Below are positions 34,939 to 43,142 of a stretch of DNA of 64,000 nt, piece by piece. The notes below the pieces were generated by a model. The model was not told where the DNA came from. It worked only from the letters and a program-made list of their open reading frames with translations, and ran no database searches. The stretch's first letter is position 1, and each line of letters opens with the position of its first letter. The translations under genes were made by a program, and so were the position numbers. The stretch comes from Pseudomonas cremoricolorata (GTDB lineage Bacteria; Pseudomonadota; Gammaproteobacteria; Pseudomonadales; Pseudomonadaceae): NCBI RefSeq assembly GCF_000759535.1, contig NZ_CP009455.1, positions 1,054,001 through 1,118,000 on the forward strand. The letters run 5' to 3'.

Positions 34939-35658
34939 ATGGCTATCACCTTGCTTGTCGTCGACGATGACGACGAGATCCGCGAACTGCTTTGCGACTA
35001 CCTCAGCGATGCCGGATATCAGGTTCTGGCTGCGGCCAATGGCGATGAGATGCGTCAGCAACTGGCCAGCCACCCGGTGCGCCTGGTGGTGCTCGACCTG
35101 ATGCTGCCCGGCGAAGATGGCCTGAGCCTGTGCCGGCAATTGCAGGCCCATGCCGGGCTGGCGGTAATCATGCTGTCGGCCAAAGGCAGCGCCTTCGACC
35201 GTATCATCGGACTGGAGGTAGGCGCCGACGACTACCTCGGCAAGCCCTTCGAACCCCGCGAGCTAATCGCCCGGATCAAGGCCGTGCTGCGCCGCCCGCA
35301 GCGCCTGGAGCTACACGACGAAGCGCCGGCCAGTGCCGTACACGGCTTCGCAGGCTTCAGCCTCGACCATATCAAGCGCCTGCTGACCTGCCCGGATGGT
35401 GACACCCTGACCCTGCCACGCTCCGACTACCGGGTGCTGCGCGAACTGCTCGAGGCGAACAACCGCGTGGTCTCACGCGACCACCTCACCCGCAGCGCCT
35501 TCAGCCGCGACCACCTGCCTGACGACCGCTCGGTGGACATGTGCATCAGCCGCCTGCGCCAGCACCTGCGCAAGGCTCCCGAGGGCGCGGCGCAAATCCT
35601 CACCATCCGCAACGAAGGCTACCTGCTGAGCATCGAGCCGCACGGCGCGGACGCCTGA
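34939..35658 (+). CDS. OmpR/PhoB-type response regulator
   Basis: 239 residues. The receiver domain (1-115) has the acidic pocket D10/D11, the phospho-acceptor D53 in VVLDLMLPGEDG, S80 and K102 (GKPFEPRE). The C-terminal winged helix (about 135-232; LPRSDYRVLRELLEANNRVVSRDHL, VDMCISRLRQHLRK) binds DNA. ATG at 34939 has AAGGG five bases upstream. The kinase gene begins one base after its stop. It most likely controls the divergent TonB receptor and itself through the ATGTA array. Confidence 0.95.
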   Translation: MAITLLVVDDDDEIRELLCDYLSDAGYQVLAAANGDEMRQQLASHPVRLVVLDLMLPGEDGLSLCRQLQAHAGLAVIMLSAKGSAFDRIIGLEVGADDYLGKPFEPRELIARIKAVLRRPQRLELHDEAPASAVHGFAGFSLDHIKRLLTCPDGDTLTLPRSDYRVLRELLEANNRVVSRDHLTRSAFSRDHLPDDRSVDMCISRLRQHLRKAPEGAAQILTIRNEGYLLSIEPHGADA

Positions 35659-35659
35659 C

Positions 35660-37048
35660 GTGCGTCTGCCTCGGCCTGTGCGCTGGCTGTGGCCGGGCAC
35701 GCTGTTCGGGCAACTGTTGCTGATCATGGTCAGCGGCACGCTGCTGGTGCAGGTGGTATCGAGCAGCATCTGGTTCGATGTGCGCTTCGCCCAGGTGCTG
35801 GAAGCGCCAGTGCGGCTGATGGCGGCGCGCAGCGCACCGCTGATCGCCCAGGCCCAGTGCCACGCCAGCCGCCCGACCTTGCCACGCAACTACCATCTGC
35901 GCTGCACCGAGCAGGCGCCGCCGACCGTGAGCGATGAAGGCCGCGGCCGCCGACGCATCGAGCTGCTGTTGCACCAGGCGCTTACCGCAGAGCTGGGGCA
36001 CACGCAGAACGCCCGGGTGCTCAAGGTGCAACTGACCGACGAACTCGGCCAGCCGCTGCTCTGGCGCAGCCTGTTCGGCCTGCGCACGGCCCAGGCACAC
36101 ATTCGCTTCGCCGTGCCCTTGGGCGACGGCCACTGGCTGACCATCGACGGTATGGAAATGCAGGGCTGGAGTGGCGAATCGGCCTGGGTGCTGATCAGCG
36201 ACTACCTGCTGCGCGTCTACGCCCTGCGCATCGTCGCCGTATTGCTGGCGTGCCTGGTAGCCGTGCGCCTGTGCCTACGCCCGCTGCGCCGCCTGGCCGA
36301 TGCCGCACGCGGGCTGGGCAACGACCTCAAACAGGCACCGCTGCCGCTGGACGGCCCGCAGGAAGTGCGCCAAGCCGCGCAGGCCTTCAACGCCATGCAG
36401 CAGCGACTGATCGCCATGGTCAACGACAAGGCCTACTTCCTTGCCGCCGTGTCCCACGACCTGCGCACGCCGCTGACGCGCATGCGGCTGCGTCTGGAAC
36501 GCTTGCCGGAAGGGGAAGACAAACAGCGTCTGCGGCAGAACATCGCGCAGATGGACGACATGATCAGCCAGGTGCTCGACTACTTGCGCGCAGGCGAACA
36601 GCAGAACCTGCAAAGCGTCGACCTCGACCGCCTGGTGGCGCGTCAGTGCAGCGAGCTTGCCAGCGCCGAGGAACCGCTGCCGATCCTCGGCCAGGCCGGT
36701 AGCGTGCAGGCCGACGCGCTGATGCTGCAGCGCTGCCTGCAAAACCTTCTGGTCAATGCCCTGCGCTATGCCAGCGGCGTGTCATTGCACCTGGAGCGCA
36801 CGGCCAGCGCTGCCTACATCCATGTCGACGACCACGGCCCAGGCATCGCCCCCGAGCTGCTGGCGACCATCACCGACCCGTTCGTGCGCGGCGAAGCCTC
36901 GCGAAGCCAGGCCTCCGGTGGCTACGGCCTGGGCCTGAGCATCGTCCAGCGCATCGCCAGCAGCCACGGTGGCGGGCTGCTGCTGGTCAACCGTGCCGAT
37001 GGTGGTTTGCGCGTCAGTCTGTGGTTGCCGGTCGGCCAGCCGCTATGA
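35660..37048 (+). CDS. Sensor histidine kinase, EnvZ/PfeS type
   Basis: 462 residues: membrane span 1 (about 10-34), a periplasmic domain of about 140 residues containing two cysteines (QAQCHASR and LRCTEQ) that could form a disulphide, span 2 (about 182-203), HAMP, HisKA with AVSHDLRTPLTR (phospho-accepting His near residue 265), and HATPase with the N box LLVNALRYA, DHGPGI and GYGLGLSIVQR. GTG start at 35660. Partner of the preceding regulator. Its 3' end overlaps the convergent small membrane-protein gene by six bases. Confidence 0.95.
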   Translation: MRLPRPVRWLWPGTLFGQLLLIMVSGTLLVQVVSSSIWFDVRFAQVLEAPVRLMAARSAPLIAQAQCHASRPTLPRNYHLRCTEQAPPTVSDEGRGRRRIELLLHQALTAELGHTQNARVLKVQLTDELGQPLLWRSLFGLRTAQAHIRFAVPLGDGHWLTIDGMEMQGWSGESAWVLISDYLLRVYALRIVAVLLACLVAVRLCLRPLRRLADAARGLGNDLKQAPLPLDGPQEVRQAAQAFNAMQQRLIAMVNDKAYFLAAVSHDLRTPLTRMRLRLERLPEGEDKQRLRQNIAQMDDMISQVLDYLRAGEQQNLQSVDLDRLVARQCSELASAEEPLPILGQAGSVQADALMLQRCLQNLLVNALRYASGVSLHLERTASAAYIHVDDHGPGIAPELLATITDPFVRGEASRSQASGGYGLGLSIVQRIASSHGGGLLLVNRADGGLRVSLWLPVGQPL

Positions 37049-37462
37049 ACCGCGACGCTCGATCGCCAGGGCGATCAGGTAGGCGCGCATCTCGCGATGG
37101 CGAGCGCTATTGAGCACAAGCAACGACACCAGCAACAGCAATAGGCTGGCGCCCACCAGCACGGCCGGCATCCTCGAACCGAGCAGGCTCACGCCCATCA
37201 GAAGGCCGATACCCAGTACCGCCCAGATTACCCCCAGTCCCCAGCGGCGACCGCGGATCATCACGAAATGCCCGAGGCTGAGCAGCAAGGCCAGACCGGC
37301 GCCGAGCAAGGTGCTGTATTGCGCATTGTCGCTTGGGTTGCGCCATTGCAGGTCGCTCCATAGCGCGACCGCGATCGACAGACCGAACACTGCACTGAAG
37401 AACCCCAGCAAAAATGTGGGGAAGAATCGCGACATGAACCGAGAGTAGGCCTGCGGTTTCAT
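37043..37462 (-). CDS. Small four-span membrane protein, candidate immunity protein
   Basis: 139 residues with four predicted membrane spans (about 16-35, 50-69, 74-95 and 99-118) and short charged loops; no recognised domain. Its ATG overlaps the stop of the preceding 300-residue gene as ATGA, so the two are made together. A polytopic membrane protein translated directly after a hydrophobic-core protein at the end of a T6SS operon is the layout of membrane-active effector/immunity pairs such as Tse4-Tsi4. Function is inferred from context only. It could also be an accessory assembly factor. It overlaps the kinase 3' end by six bases on the opposite strand. Confidence 0.7.
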   Translation of the reverse strand: MKPQAYSRFMSRFFPTFLLGFFSAVFGLSIAVALWSDLQWRNPSDNAQYSTLLGAGLALLLSLGHFVMIRGRRWGLGVIWAVLGIGLLMGVSLLGSRMPAVLVGASLLLLLVSLLVLNSARHREMRAYLIALAIERRGS

Positions 37463-38361
37463 TCCAACTCCTCATACAAACCCACCGCGACGCTCTGCAC
37501 CCGAGCATTGCCAACGAAACCGAACACCGCGCTGACCGAGTCCTTGATCAACGTCCGCGTGGCGTGGCTGACCTGGGTTGGGGTATAGCGCTTGGTCAGG
37601 TTGCTGGCCGCCTGTTCCAGCTTGAGTTGCTTGGCGGTCAACGCAGGATGCTTGAGCGAGAGCAATTCGTCGGTCAGCGCCTTGCGCTGCTGACGGCTCA
37701 GGGTCTTGCCCAGTTCGTACCAGCTGCGGCCCGTACGTGCCTTGACCACTTGCAGGTACTTGATGGTCGTCAGTGCCGAAGCCCCAACGCCCAACAGCGA
37801 CACACCATCGAGCACCAGTGACGCTGCCTGATACCAGGGTTCGCTGTCGAGAGCGTCGTTGGCGGCCGGGTTGGTCACCTCACGGACGGTGCGTATTCCG
37901 CCGATCAGACACTGCGCGCCGCTGGCCGCTGCCGCAGCGCCGCCGATGTAGGTCAGGACCAGGCTGGTGCCGGCCGTGAACGGCGCGGCGATGGTGCCGC
38001 TGCATACCACGATCCAGCCCAGCACCGCACCGGCGCACGCCAGGCTGGTATTGACCGCTTCCTGGATGAGCTTGGACTCACGGGCGCTGTTCTGCAGCAC
38101 CTCGGTGTACTGCTCGGGGGTCTGATATTTCTCGATCTCACGCAGAATCACCCGCTTCGGACGGATGCTGCAGATCGGCTGGAACTCGCGCAGGGTGACG
38201 ATATTGAGCGTGCTATCGATATACACCACACCCGCCCCAACGATGTTCGGATCGGCATCGATGGCGGAAAACAGCTTGGGCAGGTTGACCATGCCCTCGA
38301 TGCGCTGGCGCGCCATGAATTGTGAATGGTTGCCCAGTGCTGGGGGCAGGAGACTGTTCAA
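37459..38361 (-). CDS. Unknown protein with glycine/alanine-rich hydrophobic core, candidate T6SS effector
   Basis: 300 residues without an enzyme motif I recognise. Residues 1-100 are a soluble alpha/beta-like part (MVNLPKLFSAIDADPNIVG, VILREIEKYQTPEQY). Residues about 106-124 and 130-156 are strongly hydrophobic and rich in small residues (GTIAAPFTAG, YIGGAAAAASGAQ), followed by a third hydrophobic stretch (about 179-200) and a basic helical region (about 205-260). The C-terminus ends SVAVGLYEELE. No signal peptide is seen. The start is TTG at 38361 with GAGG upstream; ATG at 38316 is an alternative. It lies 116 bases beyond tagQ on the same strand and overlaps the four-span gene by ATGA. 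A pore-forming or membrane-disrupting effector is the preferred reading. Confidence 0.7.
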   Translation of the reverse strand: MNSLLPPALGNHSQFMARQRIEGMVNLPKLFSAIDADPNIVGAGVVYIDSTLNIVTLREFQPICSIRPKRVILREIEKYQTPEQYTEVLQNSARESKLIQEAVNTSLACAGAVLGWIVVCSGTIAAPFTAGTSLVLTYIGGAAAAASGAQCLIGGIRTVREVTNPAANDALDSEPWYQAASLVLDGVSLLGVGASALTTIKYLQVVKARTGRSWYELGKTLSRQQRKALTDELLSLKHPALTAKQLKLEQAASNLTKRYTPTQVSHATRTLIKDSVSAVFGFVGNARVQSVAVGLYEELE

Positions 38362-38385
38362 GGGAAAGATCCTCGCAAGGGTTCA

Positions 38386-38404
38386 GGCCAGCGCGACGCT
38401 GGCC
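38386..38404. other. Short perfect hairpin between tagQ and the candidate effector
   Basis: GGCCAGCG-CGA-CGCTGGCC is an 8-bp perfect stem with a three-base loop. A second inverted repeat, GTCGGAA ... TTCCGAC, lies just to its right. Neither has a T-run. They may attenuate or process the message between the secretion genes and the downstream pair. Confidence 0.4.
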
Positions 38405-38477
38405 TCTGGCCCGGTCGGAACCGGCACGCCGATTCCGACCCTGGAACATGCGCCGCCCGCAGGCGGCGACAGAGCCC

Positions 38478-39368
38478 TTAGACGTTCGGGCAAGGTACCG
38501 GTGCCCAGTCGCCGACGTCGGCGCTGCGGCACATGCCTTCGACCTTGCTCTGGCCGGTCTTGGCCACGGCAGCGGCCTGGGCCTTCTTGGTGTTGGCCAG
38601 TTGCAAGGTCTTCTCGGTGTTCACCGCTTCGGTCGGAATCGCCTTGGCCTTGGCCGTGGTGGCCTTGGCGGTCTTGGCCACCTGGGCGACTTCGGTGCGC
38701 TGCACGCCAACCTGCTTGAGGTCCTGCTCGTAAGCCTGGGTGTAGTTGTTCAGGTCTTCACCGACACGGCCGTTGACCGCTGCCAGCAGGTTGTTCGACT
38801 CCTGCAGGCCGGAGACGATTTCGGCCAGGCGCTTGCGGCCTTCGGCGGCGTCGATGCGGTTGGCCTTGCGGCCTTCGATCAGCTGGGTGAACTCGCGCTG
38901 GTAGCAGGTCTGCGAAGCCTGGGCGTAGGCGCTGGTGCGGTCCAGGTCGGCGCTGCTCTTGTCGATGTCCACGGCGTACGAGGCGATGCGCTGCTTGTCA
39001 TCGCTGATCTGCTTCTGGCGTTCGGTGTAGTAACCGGCTGCGCCGCCGACCAACGCACCACCGGCCGCACCGATGGCGGCATTGCGACCACGGTGCTCCT
39101 TGTCGGTCAGGGCGCCGGTCAGGGCACCGCCGAGCGCGCCCAGCGCTGCGCCGGTGGCGACCGACCTGGTCATGTCACCGTCGGTGGCGCGCAGGTGCTG
39201 CACCGGCTCGTAGCAGCTCGGGTAGTACTCGACCTTGGTGGTCGCACCGACCTTGTCCGAGGCTGACGTGGCGCAGCCAGTCAGCAGCACGGTGCTGAAA
39301 CCTGCGGCCAGCAGCAGGGCGCTGCGCGCATGGGTGGCGGTGAACAGTGGGTTGCGTTTGAAAAGCAT
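38478..39368 (-). CDS. tagQ: TagQ, outer-membrane lipoprotein of the T6SS threonine-phosphorylation pathway
   Basis: 296-residue lipoprotein with lipobox LLTGC (Cys32). After the anchor comes a glycine-zipper stretch (about 70-115; GAALGALGGALTGAL, NAAIGAAGGALVGGAAGYY), then a charged helical region and a short C-terminal tail with two cysteines. In P. aeruginosa TagQ holds TagR at the outer membrane upstream of the TagST-PpkA signal. ATG at 39368 has AGAG nine bases upstream; the longer frame from 39410 has no support. It follows tagR after 81 bases. Confidence 0.85.
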   Translation of the reverse strand: MLFKRNPLFTATHARSALLLAAGFSTVLLTGCATSASDKVGATTKVEYYPSCYEPVQHLRATDGDMTRSVATGAALGALGGALTGALTDKEHRGRNAAIGAAGGALVGGAAGYYTERQKQISDDKQRIASYAVDIDKSSADLDRTSAYAQASQTCYQREFTQLIEGRKANRIDAAEGRKRLAEIVSGLQESNNLLAAVNGRVGEDLNNYTQAYEQDLKQVGVQRTEVAQVAKTAKATTAKAKAIPTEAVNTEKTLQLANTKKAQAAAVAKTGQSKVEGMCRSADVGDWAPVPCPNV

Positions 39369-39449
39369 GGTCAGTTCTCTCTTGGTGTGATGACGACCGC
39401 TCAGCCTCATGCCGGGCGGATTTCCTTTCGGTGAAACAATCCATCGGGC

Positions 39450-41231
39450 TCAACGAGCCGCTGCGGCGAGCAGCTCCTTGAGAATGGTGGCCGGGTCGGC
39501 CCGGCGGTTCTGGCGGTATTGGCCGACGTGCTTGACGAACAGCGTCGCGCGCGCGGTGAGGCTCTTGCCCAGCACCGGGTTGCGGTTGAGTTCGGTCTTG
39601 ACCCGCTGAAACTGCGCCTGGATCACGGCATCGGTGTAGCGTGTGCCGCTGGCCAGGTTGTCGATGTAGATCGCCACGGCGCCGTTGAGTGCGGTCTGGC
39701 CGTTGCCAATGGCCGCGCCGAACATGCGCGCGGTGGCCGGGTCGCCGGAGGCCTTGGCGTCGGCCTGGCTCTTGCGCAGGTTGCTCAGGCGGATGTTGTA
39801 GTTGTTGATGGTCTCGGCCACCAACGCTGCCGACTGGATCAGGTTGCCGGCCGCTTCCTCACGCTGGCGGGCGATCAGCGACACGGTGCGTTTGAGCTCT
39901 TCGTTGACCACGCCCAGCTCGGCCTGCAAGCGCGGGTCGGTGGTGCTGGCGATGACACTGTCCAGGCGTTGGGTCGGGTCTTCGGCGGCCTGGATGTCGT
40001 CGGTCAGGCTGGCCAGACGCCCCTCCTTCTGCCACTGCTCGAACAGCTCTTGGTAACGCGAACGGGGCGCCGACAGCGCGCCAATGGCCACGCGGAAGCC
40101 GGTGGTCTCGTTGTGCTGCTCGCGGCCGTCGGCGGCGAACAGCGGATATTCACGGCGCATGCCGGTGAACAACGTGCCCTCGCCTTCCAGGTAGTTGCCG
40201 CCCTTGACCACGAAGCCGCCATAGGCGCCTTGCCGGCGTCCGGCATGCACCAGCTGGAACGACTCCTGAACCATTTCCGCGGCGTTGCCGATGACGTCGA
40301 ACAGCCCCAGCGGGTTGGGCTGCTTGGTGCCGATCGGCATCAGCCGCGGAGCCTGCCCAGTGCCACCGGCGACCTGGTTGAACACGGCCCAGTCAGCCAG
40401 CGGCCCGTCGCTGTCACTGCCTTCGCGCAGGCGCGGGAACAGTCGGCCTTCGAGGTCCTGACGGCTGACCGCCGAGCCGCCACGGGCGGCGAATTCCCAC
40501 TCCACTTCAGTGGGCAGACGCACGAAGCCGACACCGCCGTCTTCATCCTGCTTGCCGCGCCCGCTGACAGGCAGCAGGTCGCGGTGGTGTTTCATCAACC
40601 AGGCGCTGTACACCGCTGAAAAGCGCTCGGCCTCGAAGCGCGACAGGTCGACCTTGGGCAGACGCCCGCTCATGCCGTCGTTGCCTGTGCAGGCCGGCGG
40701 CGTCTCGCCAGTGCTCAGCGACTGCGCCTGGGCCATGACCTGGGCGTACTGCCGCGCGGTCACCTCGTACTTGCCGATGAAATACATCATTGGCTTGAGC
40801 GGGCTGTCTTTTTCCAGCGTCGGCAAGCTGCCGGCGATGCGCTTCTGCCACTGCGGCGCGAGGTCAGCGAGGCTGAACTGGCCGTTGATGAAGTCGCGCC
40901 GGTAGCCAGAGATGAACGACTGCTTGTAGCCCGGCTCGCCTTCACTGAACGGGTAGCCGAGGCTGACTTCTCGGTCGTCGAGGCTGCCCTGGGCCAGCAC
41001 GTAGACGTGGCGAAACACCATCTGCCCGCCACAGGGCAATGGCAGGGCGATGTCGTCGGGCAGCGGTTTGGGGTTGTCCAGTTGTTCATCGGGCACGCTG
41101 GCAGACGCATGCGCGGCCCCTTCTTGAGCGGCCTTGCCGGCAGGCGCCGCCGGCTCATCGCCCGGCGAACAGGCACCCAGGCTCAACAGGGTCAGCAGCA
41201 GGGCCGAAGCCCGCAGGCGGCAGTCAGACAT
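39450..41231 (-). CDS. tagR: TagR, formylglycine-generating-enzyme-like T6SS regulator
   Basis: 593 residues. The N-terminus (MSDCRLRASALLLTLLSLGAC) carries a lipobox LGAC with Cys21, so the protein appears to be a lipoprotein. The central part (about 90-370) has the FGE-sulfatase (SUMF1) fold: FIGKYEVTARQYAQVM, RLPTEVEWEFAARGG, NPLGLFDVIGNAAEMVQ and ETTGFRVAIG. The C-terminal 200 residues are helical and unique. In P. aeruginosa TagR acts in the periplasm to promote PpkA activation; it is not expected to be an active formylglycine synthase. Its ATG overlaps tagS by eight bases. Confidence 0.88.
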   Translation of the reverse strand: MSDCRLRASALLLTLLSLGACSPGDEPAAPAGKAAQEGAAHASASVPDEQLDNPKPLPDDIALPLPCGGQMVFRHVYVLAQGSLDDREVSLGYPFSEGEPGYKQSFISGYRRDFINGQFSLADLAPQWQKRIAGSLPTLEKDSPLKPMMYFIGKYEVTARQYAQVMAQAQSLSTGETPPACTGNDGMSGRLPKVDLSRFEAERFSAVYSAWLMKHHRDLLPVSGRGKQDEDGGVGFVRLPTEVEWEFAARGGSAVSRQDLEGRLFPRLREGSDSDGPLADWAVFNQVAGGTGQAPRLMPIGTKQPNPLGLFDVIGNAAEMVQESFQLVHAGRRQGAYGGFVVKGGNYLEGEGTLFTGMRREYPLFAADGREQHNETTGFRVAIGALSAPRSRYQELFEQWQKEGRLASLTDDIQAAEDPTQRLDSVIASTTDPRLQAELGVVNEELKRTVSLIARQREEAAGNLIQSAALVAETINNYNIRLSNLRKSQADAKASGDPATARMFGAAIGNGQTALNGAVAIYIDNLASGTRYTDAVIQAQFQRVKTELNRNPVLGKSLTARATLFVKHVGQYRQNRRADPATILKELLAAAAR

Positions 41232-42426
41232 CTCGGATTCCTTGGGAGGGGTCGATACGCACCACGCGCCAGCCGCCGACGGCCGCCGCGCTGGCAGCGG
41301 CCAGCAGCGTTGCGCCGAGGGCCACGAGGTAGTGCACGGGCAGCAGACGGCTGGCGTGTTCGCCGGGCGTGTGCACGAACAAACGGTTCAGGGCGTATTC
41401 GGCGCCCTGATACAGCAACGCCGCCAGGGACGCTGCGAACAGCGCGCTGTACAGCGCCTGCAACACGCCGAACAGCAACAGCGCAGCGCTGCCAAACCCC
41501 AGCAGGCGCAGCACCGAAAGCTCACGCTGCTTGCGCTCGACCGCCGCCAGCGTGCCTGCCGCCACCGCCGCCAGCGCCCCAGCCACCGCCAGGGCCGCGA
41601 CCAGCCAGAACACCAGGTCGAGGTTGCGCCGAAGCGACTGCACCTGGGCGATCTGCGCGGCCTGGGTCGAGACCAGCAACTGCCGCTCGGCGAACCACTG
41701 GCGCAGCGGCTCGACGTCATCCAGGGTCTGGGCATACAAGCGAAATGCCGGGTAGACACGTTTGCCATCGGCCTGGCGCACCGCACCGGGCCAGCCCAGC
41801 GCCGGCACGGCGAAACCGTCGCGGTAGTCCTCGACCGCTTCGAGCAAGGCCAACGGGGCGAACAGTGCATCGCGCTCGAACACGCTGAGCGGCAGCACTG
41901 CCTGCACCTGCAGGGCGCTGTGCTGCCAGTGCAGCTCGCCGTCGCGCTGGCGGGCGAAGCTGGCCTGCACCTGGTCGCCAGCCTGCACGCCGAGTTTTTC
42001 CGCAGCGGTGTGGCTGAGCACTACGTGCCCCGCCGCACTGGGCGCGGGGATGTCTTGCAGTAATGGATCGCCGGCTGCGGTCGGCAGCATTTCGACGCTG
42101 ACCCGGCGCTCGCCAGCCGCACGCAGCAGTTCTGCGGTGGCGGCAATCTGTCGTGTGCGCGGGAGGGCAAAGGCCACATCGCTGCGCTGCGCCAGCGCGG
42201 CGATGAACGCGGCATCGAAGCGCCCGCCGCCCAGCGGAATGATTTCGCGCACCGACGGCTCGCGTTGCAGGCGCTCGGTGAGGCTGCCGATCAGGCCGAA
42301 CTTGAGCCCGAACAGCACCAGCAGCGGTGCGATGACCGCCACCAGGGCCAGTATGCTGCACGCGGACAAACGCCCATCACGGCGGTAGTCCTGCCAGGCC
42401 AGCCTGGCGATCAGAGGTACACGCAT
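41224..42426 (-). CDS. tagS: TagS, ABC transporter permease (FtsX/MacB type)
   Basis: 400-residue inner-membrane protein with one N-terminal span (about 24-45), a large periplasmic domain, and three spans in the C-terminal third (about 265-290, 310-335 and 360-385) in the FtsX arrangement. Forms the permease of the TagST complex, which with TagQR passes an envelope signal to PpkA. Starts at ATG 42426, overlapping the tagT stop by one base (TGATG). Confidence 0.87.
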   Translation of the reverse strand: MRVPLIARLAWQDYRRDGRLSACSILALVAVIAPLLVLFGLKFGLIGSLTERLQREPSVREIIPLGGGRFDAAFIAALAQRSDVAFALPRTRQIAATAELLRAAGERRVSVEMLPTAAGDPLLQDIPAPSAAGHVVLSHTAAEKLGVQAGDQVQASFARQRDGELHWQHSALQVQAVLPLSVFERDALFAPLALLEAVEDYRDGFAVPALGWPGAVRQADGKRVYPAFRLYAQTLDDVEPLRQWFAERQLLVSTQAAQIAQVQSLRRNLDLVFWLVAALAVAGALAAVAAGTLAAVERKQRELSVLRLLGFGSAALLLFGVLQALYSALFAASLAALLYQGAEYALNRLFVHTPGEHASRLLPVHYLVALGATLLAAASAAAVGGWRVVRIDPSQGIRDV

Positions 42427-43142
42427 CAGTGCCCGACCTCCAGTACAGAGGTCACGCCGCCATCGCCATCGCGCCGGCAGCCCATGCGCAGCACGGGCAC
42501 ACCGGCGGCGCGCAACAAGGGCTCGTCGTGACTGGCGATGACGCAGGCCGCACCGGCCTGGCGCACCTGGGACAGCAACAGACGCATGACCCGCTCGGCG
42601 TTGAGCGGATCGAGGGCTGCGGTCGGCTCGTCGGCCAGCAGCAGTTGCGGGGCGTGCACCAGGGCGCGTGCGCAGCCGACCCGCTGGCGCTGGCCCACCG
42701 ACAGCTCGGCCGGGTAATGACGCAGGTGTCCATCCAGCTCCAGTGCCGTGGCCAGGCGCTCGACGCTGCCATCATCCGCCAGGCCGAGCAGTTGCCGGGG
42801 CAAGGCGATGTTGTCACGCACATCGAGAAAACCCAGCAACCCGCCGGTTTGCAGCACGTAGCCCATCTGCCGGCTGCGCAGCGCGGCCAACTGGTCGCGG
42901 CGCGCGTTGCGCCACAACTGCGCCAGGTCGTGCTCACCGCCTTCGGCGTGCAGGCTGAAGTGCTCGGCCTGATCCGGGGCCAGGGTCAGCGCCAGCAGGT
43001 CGAGCACGGTGCTCTTGCCGCAGCCGCTCGGCCCGACCAGCCCCAGCACTTGCCCGGCGCGCAGGTGCAGCCGCTCGATCTCCAGGCTGAAGCGCTGGCT
43101 GGCGCTGCCGCGGCGTTTGCTCACTGCCTGCAAGCGCATCAT
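42426..43142 (-). CDS. tagT: TagT, ABC transporter ATPase
   Basis: 238 residues with Walker A GPSGCGKST (about 37-45), Q-loop, ABC signature LSVGQRQRVGCARAL and Walker B LLLADEPTAALD, followed by the switch His in IASHDEP. Closest to LolD/MacB-type ATPases that work with FtsX-like permeases. In P. aeruginosa, TagT has ATPase activity and with TagS is needed for T6SS counter-attack. Its ATG overlaps the ppkA stop as ATGA. Confidence 0.9.
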   Translation of the reverse strand: MMRLQAVSKRRGSASQRFSLEIERLHLRAGQVLGLVGPSGCGKSTVLDLLALTLAPDQAEHFSLHAEGGEHDLAQLWRNARRDQLAALRSRQMGYVLQTGGLLGFLDVRDNIALPRQLLGLADDGSVERLATALELDGHLRHYPAELSVGQRQRVGCARALVHAPQLLLADEPTAALDPLNAERVMRLLLSQVRQAGAACVIASHDEPLLRAAGVPVLRMGCRRDGDGGVTSVLEVGH

